From the NCBI GenBank assembly GCA_039566865.1, contig CM076948.1, positions 26,597,001 through 26,661,000 on the forward strand: a DNA stretch of 64,000 nt, read 5' to 3'. This DNA is from Aurelia coerulea. Lineage: Eukaryota; Cnidaria; Scyphozoa; Semaeostomeae; Ulmaridae. The position numbers were made by a program, and so were the translations under genes. A model generated the notes under the pieces. That model had not been told where the DNA came from. It was given only the letters and a program-made list of their open reading frames with translations, and did not search any database. Below are positions 43,301 through 55,300 of this stretch, one piece after another. Within the stretch, counting starts at the first letter, position 1. Each line of letters starts with the position of its first letter.

Positions 43301-46300
43301 ATAAACACCGGAATTTAAAACCACAAAGTTATTCATACGTCATCTCGACCTTGAGAGGACTGACTCTGTGTACTGCTGTGTCACGGTACGGTTCTAGGAC
43401 ACTCTCTGTACTGGGTCACAGGACACCAATTACTCTACAGTACTGGGAATAAACACACTTCCTACAAGGAAGGCACCCTTGATTCAACTCCATGTCCCGC
43501 ACGTTCTGTCAACAATTGATAGCCAAATAAACAATGCTGCGTCTGAGTATTTTCTGTATCCTATTTATAGAGAAGCCTATACACCATTTCACACTCCCGT
43601 TAAAGCTAGATTTAATCGTTATGCACGGTAAAATCTGTTTATTTACTTTTGGGGCAAGAGGGATATTTCTCAATATCAAAAGCAAAAAAACATAGAAAGA
43701 GCTCACCAGTACATGGCATAAATGATAATGGGACTGATGATGAAGAATTGCATGTCATTAGCCAAATACCAACCCCAAGCTAAACACTGCATAAAAAAAG
43801 GAAAATACAATTTAGAGAGCTGTTTTCGACCTATCCTTCTCGACCTTTGTCGAGATGCAATTAAGAGAGCCGTTCTCGACCTTTGCATACCCAAACATCT
43901 GGAGAGTAGATTTCTTCAAAGAAATTCGGAGATTTCAAGCAGTTTTTTGGCCTGGTTGCGTTTTATGAAATGAATTGAGTCCATATAAATAGCTGAGCGT
44001 TATCCTGAAATTTTGCTGACAAACCGCTGATGGCCCTTTGTTATCGCACAATAGTGCTAAAGTCATCAGCAATTGAGAACAAAGGCTTCTTAATCCCTGC
44101 ATTGTCCTTAGGAATTTCTTTGGCTTAATTTCAATAGCGATTAAATCACCACTTTTTTTATGATTGACAAGAAGTTGATCTTAATCATGAGCGTGCTATT
44201 TATGGAGACTCAATGCCTTGAAGGAAGGTAAATTTAGAAGAAATCTGCACAAGTTTCTTTTGTCCTCTTCGCTTATTCCCGGTCTGATTGGTCCGTGAGA
44301 ATGAGGCTTTGGAGGCTTCGGCCATGGGCAACGAGCAAAAATCGGAAGAAATTTGATTCCTAGTCCGATCTCAAAATAAGTAGTAACATGATTTGCACTC
44401 AAAAACAATATCAAAACCATTTCTATTACTGCTACTGTACAGTGTTAAAACATTTTTGAGTGACTAGGAAAATTAAAGCTGCAGATTAAAGAAGTTTCTT
44501 AGCTATTTCAATCCAGGTAGCATGGTTTCTTAACTTCCGAAAATTGACCCTGCCGTTTCTTACAAACTGTTGCAAGCTGTTTCTTATGAAAGATGAGTGT
44601 AAATAACGAAATAACAATTAAACATACTCCTTTCTCTAGTTGAGTTGGGTAGAAATTATTGATGTAGATCAGATTTGTCCACCATTTTTTCTTGCATGGC
44701 TGCACAGCATATTTGGCTGTGAGCGTTGACCATAAAGGTCCTACACCCATTCTTGGGTAGACGTGGGTGAAGAAAAGTATCACGAAGCCGTATGTTGGAG
44801 TCAATCTGCAGAAAATACGAGAGATAAAACAACTGACAACCAAACAAAACTATCACCTAATGAGTAAATATATCCACTTTGGAATGGCTACTGTTATGAG
44901 CTCAGAACTGAAGAATCTTTTCTGATTTTGCTAAATCTAGCATGCAACTAATGCCCAACCAGCAGCCCTGGTGACAAGAAAACTTAACAACAGCCTTAAC
45001 AACAAAATTCTTTAATTCGTGCTTAAAAGATTTGAAGGGCTTTTTATTTGAAAAATACACTTTTCTGAATCATTTTATCCGAAAGAGGTAATAAATGTTA
45101 ATTCCAACTCACCTGATGAAACGGTGAAGGTAAAATTTCCAAATGGGCAGTTTTCCTTTCTCTTTCAGTCGTCGTAAACTCAAATAAGAAACTAACAAAC
45201 CACTGCAATAAAGAAAAGAACATGGTAAAATAGATTTGAAAGGAAAGCTGAGCTTTAATTGAATCTTTCATACGTAAACACTTGGAAAAAGAAGAAACAG
45301 ATTAGATCTGTATCTATCTTTCATAACTGCCAACTTTCAATCGATCTTCAAGGTAATCGGCAGATTTAAAAAATGCGTTCACGAACAAGCGACTCAGCAA
45401 GAGTGAAGAATGTATTGACATTTTGAAGATTAGCACGTGCGAGACCAACGCATTTTTGTTAGTTTAAGGGGCTGGATCACGCAACCGTAAACAAATATCT
45501 ATAATCTACATTGTTGCCCACACGTGGCCATTGCGTTCTGGGCAAATTTTGGTGGATGGGGTGAATCCACAATAAAGTTACTACTAACAATCCACCAATA
45601 TCTTTGCAATCCTACAACATATGGTTGTTTCGTTTGTTTCTCTTTGAGGCTCAAGAGTTCACCTTCAAAATAGCACTTTCATTTTGAGAAAAATATTGAA
45701 AAAATCTGTCTGATAAGAAAAAGGCTTGGGCAATCAATTGACAATGCGAGCAGTGCAGGAGGCTGCTTGCGGCTTAGCATTGCGGGCATTGCGTGAGAAA
45801 AGTTACACTTCTCAACCACCTACACCAGCCTCTGCGAAGGTGAGGCTTTAGGGGAGCCATTATCACCCAGAGTCCTTCGCGGCCACGCTGCAATGTCAGA
45901 CCGTCTGCAAATCAAATTCGGCCTAAGCAGAAAAGATGGATCCATACTACCGCACAGTAATCAAACTGATACCGGTTGCGCCAAAATAAACTATGCACGT
46001 TTGGCAGGCCACAATAAATAGTACACTGGACCGATTTTGAAGATTTATGACTTAATCGTTAGCAGAAAGCCTGAATTAGATACTGGGATTTTTTGCAAAT
46101 TTTTTCATCTTCAGTTTTTAGGGCTAGAAGCGAGTTTCTGAAACTTTTAGTTTTCGAAAAACATTGAAAACGATAAAAAACATCGATCAACTTTTCCAAA
46201 GAATCGGCATCAATGGACAAAGAGAGAACTTGTTCGTGGTAATTTGCAATTTAGAAATCGACCAATTGTAATCTGCTGTACAAGAGTTCGTACTAAACCC

Positions 46301-49300
46301 TCAAATCCCCCTGAAAACGTTTTCTTTTTGTTGATTTATGTTGAATCTTTTAAAAATTGATCAATGTTTTTGATCGTTTTCAATTTTTTCGAAAATGAAC
46401 ATTTTAAGGAACTCGCTTCTAGCTCTAAAAACTGAAAATGAAAAAAATTGGAAAAAATCCCAGTATCTAATTCAGGCTTTCTGCTAACGATAAAGTCATA
46501 AATCTTCAAAATCAGTCCAGTGTACGATTTATTGTGGCCTGCCAAACGTACATAGTTTATTTTGGCGCACCCGGTAGGAAAATTTGACTGCAGTTCAGGG
46601 GCGGATCCAGACTATAGCAACTTATGCGCAAGCATAAGTCAGATTCTCAGAAACTTCAATTCGGTATTGAAAACCTCATTCAGTATATTATTTCCATTAA
46701 AAGATTTTATTTCATTTTATTGTTTGCATCCATCATCATTGAATTGTGGGCGTAAGAGCGTAATCTCTTTGTGTGCATTTGATTTCATTTATATGTCATC
46801 GTCTATGACCAAGCTTCCGCCTACGCGTTGAAATATTTTGTTTTTGCTTTCGAATACAAGTCGGTATATTCTACTGCCCAGCATAGTCTTGAAATTATTG
46901 GCATTTTCTTCACTATATTTCAGAGCATAGGTGGGTCCGAAAATTGTCGAAGTAATTCCCATACATTTGATCTGCGTAGGTCTGTAAGCCAATGGGCGGT
47001 CAGCTCTGCTTCTGAAAGTTTGGGTGCGAGCATAGGTGGGATTTGAAGTCACGAATGAGAAGCCAAGTTGACTTATGCTCAAGTTAAAGTATCCAATAGA
47101 ATTTCAAGTTGACCTATGCAATTGTTGTTTAAGAATCCAATAAAAATTCAAGTTGACCTAAGCAATTGTTGTTCAAGTATCCAATAGAAATGCAAGTTGA
47201 CCTATGCAATTGTTCTTCAAGTTTCCAATAGAAATTCCAGTTGACTTATGCAATTGTTCTAAGACTACAAAACCAAATAGTGGGCGGTCAAAGTCAAAAG
47301 TCAAAGTTCGAAGAAATGGATGTTCGCAGCAAAGTTTCTTCAAAACATACACAGCATTATTGTAAATAAAAACTTAGAAGATAAGGAGAGGAAGGAAGGA
47401 TTGCATTTTATTCGAGAAAACTTGCAAGAGCTGTTAGAGATGGAAACCCACAGCACCACCGCTGCTGATGATAGGCCTTATGCCATCGTTGTTAGAATCG
47501 GCTGCTGTAATAATAGTTTCCAGCGACCCAAACGTCCAGGGCCAATGGTTTACAACCAGTGAAGTAAGCATAACTTGTTTTACTTTTTAATTTACAATTT
47601 TTCAGTAAGCCCCCGCATTTTACGAAGTCATACAAGCTGATAAAGGTTCGTTATATTGTTGAATCTAGACAAGAACACTGGGGGGGGGGCAGGCTCTGGT
47701 AGGCTATTCGAAATATATTTTATTGAAGTAAAGGGGTGGTTGCATCACTGATAGATTTAGATGTAGAAGTAACAAAATTAATCTTACTGTTCATTTTTAA
47801 AAGAGCTTGATATATGACCTTCATATTCAACGGTCAGGAAGCCCATAAAGTCCATAAATGATATACCACAGAAGATATTGTAAGGGAGTTTCCCATGATA
47901 AAAAGGGCGTTTCCCATGCTTAAAAGGGCGTGGTCCAAAGTTTTTCTGGGGGCTCCGCCCCCAGACCCCCGCATATCCATCCTCCTGCGGCGTCTGGATA
48001 TAGACCTTCCTCCTGTGCGCCTTCGGCGCTGCTTCGAGCATAGGTCAGATTTTCGGCGGCTGGATCCGCTCCTGCAGATGACCTGTCTTTTAGGCTCCGT
48101 TCACACTGCTCCGTTTTTGTTATGATCCGTTTTTGATGCATCGAAACTACCCGTTCTCATTGCATCGTTTTTGTACAAAACGGAGGGAAAACATCCGCTT
48201 TTGTCCGTTCATATTGATCCACATGATTACAAATACGGAGCTAAAGGTATCCGTTTTTGTGCGTTCAAAATTGTTCAGTTCTGTGAAACTCATTGTTCAA
48301 TATTGGAGCGTTTTCAAAAACCTCCGTTTTTAGGCGTTCACATTGATCAAGTGCGTTTTCACAAACCTTTGTAGATATCCACTTTCCATAGCGCTTTCGA
48401 AGACCTTCGTTTTTGTGCAATTTTTGTGTGGATCAATGTGAACATTTCATAATAAAAATGAAGGTTTTTCTCTCAGTATTTGTACAAAAACGGAGCAGTG
48501 TGAACGGGGCCTTGTTAGTTTAAGCACTGCAGTGTCGATCCATCTTCTTCCGCTTAGCCAAAATTTGATTTGCAGCATTCCCAGAAAGGATGCAAGGTAA
48601 CAATATCCCATGCCTAGCAAACATGAACAACAATTATTATTAAAAACTCAAATTAACAGCAACAGTAACTAAATAGCTAAATAACAGTAACAGTAACAAA
48701 ATGATATGAATCAAAAAACCAAACAGAAACAGTAATGTCAGGGGGCAGTAAGACCTTTAGTAACTGTTTTCATTTCGTATTTTGATGCTTCTTCTGAAGG
48801 AACAGTTCAATGAAAACAGTTCCTAAAGGTCTTGCTGCCCCCAGACATTACTGTTTCTGTTTGGTTCTTTGATTCATATTATTTAGTTACTGTTACTGTT
48901 ATTTAGCTTTTTAGTTACTGTTACTGTTAATTTGAGTTTTCAATAATAAGTTTTGTTCGTGTTTGCTGCCATACCTCATATGTAGGCAGTGTACTTGCAT
49001 TTAAATAAATAAATAAATAAGTATGAAGTGAAATAAAAGAAAGTTAGTCAAACCTTAGCACGAAGAAGGAATCCACAGAGTAGAATCCGTTTTCAATTGC
49101 CAAGAAACTGAATCTATTAAGAAGCTTGTACAGGTCCGCCGTGTTCTCTACAAGAAGAAGAATTACATACACGTTTTTTTTTATAAGAAACTGGTTTATA
49201 AGAAACTAGTACTACGATGACCAAAAATTTAAGAAACCCTAGTACTACGCTCAAGAACAGTTAAGAAACTCTAAAACTTTATGTCTGTATGTCTCTCTTA

Positions 49301-52300
49301 TTCTATGTCTCTCTAACAAAGTTACCTTCGTCTTTTCTTGACTTTTAACTGCAAAATTGGTAAATTTTGCCTTGATGTGCATGGCTTCTTCTTGATGACA
49401 ATGTCAACGCAAAATGGAAGCCCTTTATCGAGAAGAAGGCTCAACTTCGATCAATACTGCAATTTTAGGCCCAAAAAAATAAGAAACTAATTAAGAAACT
49501 TTTACTACCAAGACACCGAAATTTTCATGCGAAATTAAGAAACTTTTAGTACTAAGTGCTGATCCAAGTTTCTTATAAAAAAACGTGTATCATCAATAGC
49601 AATCGGGCACAAATATTAAGCGATTCTTATTATGCAAACAAGCTGACAAAAACTGTTTTGAGCTGGGTCATCAGATAGCCTTCAACGGTGAACATAGAAT
49701 TGTTAGTAATCAAATTCTCACTGCGAAGCAGCAAAAGTTACCCTGAAACCAGTAGGATAAACTGCTGGCTTGGTCTCTTTAAAACCACCATTTGGGTGCG
49801 CAAGATGACAATTTGCCCTGTTGGTTTCAGCATAGGTTCCAAATCTTTAAAAAGGTTGGTGTAAAATTGAGTGACCTATTTCTTTGAATTGAATGATTTC
49901 AAAGAAACTTTAGCTATTTCTTTATAATTCTACCGTTAGACTTTTCTGAAATTTTAAATATTTTCAGAATTAGAGCGTTTTTCTTTTTTTTTCAAGAATT
50001 CAAGAAAAAATTTCCTAAAAACTTAAAACCATCGTAATTTCTAAACTGTTTGACGCAACATGAAGTAATTTCGAAGAAAACCATAGTTTATGAATGCCTA
50101 CAATATGGTACCAAGAAAAAGTCTGTCACTCATCTGGTTTATGATTTAGAAATTCGATGACGTCACATCCTCAAATGAGCTGAAATATCAAATACGCTGT
50201 AATTTTGAAAAATATTCAAAATTTCTGGAAAGTCCAATGGTAGAATTATAGATATATATCTAAAGTTTTTTTCAAGCCATTCAATCAGAAGAAATAGGTC
50301 ATTGAATTTTACACCCACCTTTTTATGCCGATTTAAAGATTTAAAGCCTATGCTGTTGGTTTCAGGACAAATTTTGCAGGACAAATTTTGCGACTTCGTT
50401 TGCTTTGAATTACTGGTAGAGGGAATTTCCTTTGTCTGCGATCGCAAGTTGCTTTGAATTGAGGTTTCAATCAACGCAACTGTTGCTATAGCGTCACAAA
50501 ATCTATCCCAGTGTTTCGTTAACCTTGATAAACAAGTAAATATTGTAAAATATAAGCACTTTGATGCGAATTGAAATAAGCACGACGTCTCGAGCATAGC
50601 CCGTTATCAAGCAAAGAAATATTAGTAGAACCGACACTAATCAAGCTAAAAGGACGGCAGATTCGAAGGATAAGAATAGTAATCAAGGGAATCGATGTGA
50701 CGTAAAGAGGACTGAGAATAAGAAAGAGATGTAGGAATAAAATTGTAATAAATAGAATAATATTGGAGATATGTAACTTGTTTGTAAATTGCCTTTTTTT
50801 TCGTTAACCTTGGCTTCAACGGACTGATAATAAACGGAAGAAACACATAGCAACAAAATTAAAGTTTAACTCACCTAAGCCCCCATATCTCATGCCAATA
50901 GCGTACATATGGGAAAGAATAACCCACATCATGCTGATTGTACGGATACCATTTATGGAAAGTATAGCTCCCGGGGGTGCGTCTGTACTCATAACTGCTT
51001 TCGTATTCTTGATCAGTGAAAAACATATGAAGTAATCAGCGACAGTCCTTACTGCAAGGAAAAATGAAAGTCACAGCGGAGCCGCCAAAAAATTTTGGAC
51101 GTTTGAAAAATTGTATTTCATAGAGTGCTGGATGGATCTGAATGAATTGAATTTTGGTTTGTAACAAAAAAATTGAAACAGTTTTCTGATTTTTCTAATG
51201 TTTTATGTATACTGAAAACGTAGGTAAATTTGACTTACGAACATCCATTGTTTGCAAAATGCCTGAAAAGGGCCTAAAAACACTTGATCAAATCAAAAAT
51301 AATTTCTCATACCAAACAATAGAAAACCACTGTTTTCAGGGGAATGGGATTTAGTCTTGGATCGATCTATTGCCATGGGATAAACAATCTTTAGTATTTG
51401 TTTAAAATGCATTTATAAATAACTCTCTCAAGAGAGTTTTTCATTTTTCATATTTCAACGCAAAACCCTATCAGCTACATTTAATATAAAAAAGGAAGAT
51501 TATCACTATGCAAATAAATATCCATTTATATATTAAAATTTTACAAATTTGATGGTCTTCCACAGGATCGAGTAAATACCCTTGCACCTTGTTCTGTGTG
51601 AGAGATTCCTTACAAGTTGATCAAAAGTGTCAGGCCCCTTTTCAGCCAAGAACGGATTTTTGGAAAGTCAAACTTAACTATATTTTAGTTCTCATAAAAA
51701 CACAAGAAACACACAAAAAGACTTCAGTTTTTCTGCTGCAAAGAAAAGTTTAATTAATTGCAATCCATCAACGATCTAGATAAAATCAGCATAATTTAGC
51801 AAAATAATAGCGATGTAGCCCATATATGTAGCTACCAAAGAACATTTCAATGAATGATTTTGGTAGATTATTTTATCTTGTGTGATATCAACGTTAACAA
51901 TATTCTGAACATACCTGTCTGAGGCACTTTGATCATAACATGGTGCCTTGATAGTAAGGGATCCTCCTCGTTTTCACCACTTTCATTATGAAGCAGCTCT
52001 TCTTCGTCATCATCAAAACCTTGTGCGCTTCGATTGGGACGGAGAGCTTTGCTTCTTTTGACCAGAAAATAGTTTGATTCAAGAGCATCAAAGAGCATTT
52101 CAAGAATCGTTCCAAAAAAACATAACGCACAAAGAATTCCACAAATGATCCTAAGAAGTAAAAAATACGATGTACAAATTTGTCGGCAGAAATACCGCAA
52201 AACAAAAAACAACAGCAAACGTGTGTGAATCATATTTGTTACCAATATTTCGTTCTGCCATGCACGATTTCTTCAGGATATATATTATGAATATTAATAA

Positions 52301-55300
52301 TTCCAGAGCAAATTCTCTGTAGCATATATAAAGCATCTACCGGGTGTCTAAAAACAAGTACCCCTTTTGATTGGATAAAGTAACAAAACGATAAGCTATC
52401 GAGACTTTCCGAAAACATAGCTACATTTGTTTGTTTATCTTCAACTTGAATGCACATGCCTTACATTTTAGAATCGTCCACCAAACACCGGAGATACGAG
52501 CTTGCAAAGTCAAAATTTAGAGTGCACCTGATACCAGGGGTTTTAAGAAAGGGCCTAGCCACATGATCAGATATCATTTGCACTTTGCAAAGGAATTTGT
52601 CATTTCGATTTTTAGGTTTTACTTTTGAAAAGAAAAGAATTATACTTTGAGATGCTTCAATTGTTCTTGATACTACTTTTCTTTTGAGGAATCGATCTTT
52701 GCATTGCATTCCATTGAAAACGCTATTCTTATCAAAGAAAAGGAAAATGGGGTACATGCACGCTTATTTTGGAGATGTAGCACGAGTAACAAGGGCAGAT
52801 TTTGTAATACAATAGCACGAGTTGCTTTTGTTGACACCTCAATTCAAAGCGATTAGCGATCACAGACAAAGGAAATTCTATCAACCAGTAATTCAAAACA
52901 AACAAAGCTGCAAAATTTTCTCTGAAACCCAGGTAGCTAGCTCGCTCGCTGTGCATTCCAGAAATTATTTTTAAGGGCAAACATGAGCATAGATCGAAAG
53001 AAGAAGGATATATCTACACATCTGCTGCGGGCATTTTATTTCTTTGGTCCAGAAGCTGAGCAGTAGATGTTTTGATTGCACCCAAAAAAATAAGGGAATT
53101 GAATCGCCTCCTAAACGGCTTTTGAACCAAACAAATAAAATGCCCGCGGCAGATGTGTAGATGCATCCTTCTTCTTCTCGATCTACGCTCATGTTTGCCC
53201 TTACAAACAGTTGCTGGAATGCACAACGAGCGAGCTAGCTACCTGGGTCTCAAAGAAACTTTTGCAGCTTTGTTTGTTTTGAATTGCTGGTTGAGAGAAT
53301 TTCCTTTGTCTGCAATCGCTAATCGCTTTGAATTGAGGTGTCAACAAAAGCAACTCATGCTATTGTATTACAAAATCTGCCCTTGTTAGCACGAGTTTAT
53401 CACTCAAATCACGTTTTTAAGCTACTCGCTTAATTAGGGTCATGGTCATGCGTCCATAATTCTTTTCAAAATAAAAAACTTAAAAATGAAAGTTTGCAGG
53501 TGCTTTGCGAAATGCCCATGATATTTTTGAAACCTCTGGTTTCAGGTGCAAGCTAAATTTTGCTTTTGCGCAATGGTATAACTGGTGTTTTATGGACGAT
53601 TTATAAATGAAAGGTACGTGCATTTAAGTTGAAGATTAACAAATTTAGCTGTGGACTTGCTAAGTCCTAATATTTTATCGTTTCGTTCCTCTTTACAGTC
53701 AAAAGGGGGTAATTTTTTGAGACACCCAGTAGAAAGATATCCTGTGATTGTGGGTGAGTAAAAATAAAAGGTTACACGTTTGGCGGGCTATGGAATAAAA
53801 AGTATGTGGCCGATATTCAAAACTAAGGCAAAGGTTAACTTAGATGAGAAAATTTTGTTTGATAAAATCGCTCATCCTTAAGACCCAAAAATTAGAAAAA
53901 CGCCTGTAAGGGGTTTGTATGGGAATCGAGAATTCCACCTTCCATTCTGGTCCATGATTTACGTGCTACTGAAATCATAATTCTATTTCTGAAACTGACT
54001 ATTGAAATGAATTTAAACTTCAATATCAAATAAATCATGGGCCAGAATGGAATTTTCTCATCTAAGTTAGCCTATGGCTGATAGATTAAAATTTTAGTAT
54101 TGAATATCGGCCATACACTTTTTATTCTACAACCCATAAAATGTGCAACCTTTTTTTGAATCACCCGGTACTGTGTGATCCCAAAAAAGTGAACAACGGA
54201 AATCTGTTACACAAAAAAAAATAATCAAGAGAAATCTTTGATTCAAATGTCGTTTGGCAGATAAATAGCTAGGCTACGTTGCCGCTATTTTTCGCCATTT
54301 TTATTGAGATTGCAAGCTGGCGAAAATAAGGATTTAGTGAATGCAGGCAGTTCTAAAAACCGTCAAAAATCATCGAAAGAAGGGGATTGATTTTTATCAA
54401 CACAATGAGCACATCATCCTGGGTATGCAGCTCAAATATTGGATGCATCAACACAATTCCCTTGTCGATCCCATGTTTTGATGAATTTCAACCGGTTTTA
54501 GATCTTCCTGATTTCACTACATTGTTGATTTTTTTATTTTCGCCAATATCCCCCACATGGATAAAGATTGAAAAAAAAATAAATTGTATGTAGCCAGGCC
54601 ATTCAGCTGCCAAACATGGTTCGAGGCACTGATTTCTGTGGATTACTGCTTCACATGTAAAAGGTTTTCTCAGTTGATTTTGTTTGGGTTACCCCGGTAG
54701 CATCAACTCTCAAAAAAGTAACACTGGAATGACATGCCATAGAACTTACAATGTTGCAACAGCTCCTGCTGAATATGACTTGTCCACATCTTCACATTGA
54801 ATGTTGCTTCCATATGGTGATAGTACCCCAACAGCAGGAAAGGAAATGTATTTACCAAGTGTTGGATAAACTATCAAAACAAAAAGCATTATGAGAAAGA
54901 TAACTGAAAGCTCTTGATCTTGTGATAACAAAATATTTGAAAACTTAAGGAAATATTTGAAGGGGTATGACAGCAAAAATTGTTCAGGATGAATGGAACT
55001 TTTCACCCTCTTTTTATTCATCATTTGTTAATATTGAAATCCTAAATGAATCTTAAAACTCTTTACCAGTAAAAAATAAACATTACCAGCACAGGTTTGT
55101 TAAAAATCAAATCTATTGGGGTACTAAATTTGAGTCTGGTGACAACAATGTCATATGAAGAAATTAGAAGATATTCTAAATTTGCTCTCAGTTGGTAGAT
55201 TTGTTCAATGTCTTCCAACTGAAATCAAATTCAAACATAACCAACATTCAGTTGCTGATGGGGCCTCAAACCTGAGTCAAAGCTTCAATATCATAATCAT

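Noticed and set aside
46562..47082. Candidate small genes in the hAT-like insertion
   Set aside because: They overlap on both strands and include terminal repeat sequence, so they are most likely chance frames.
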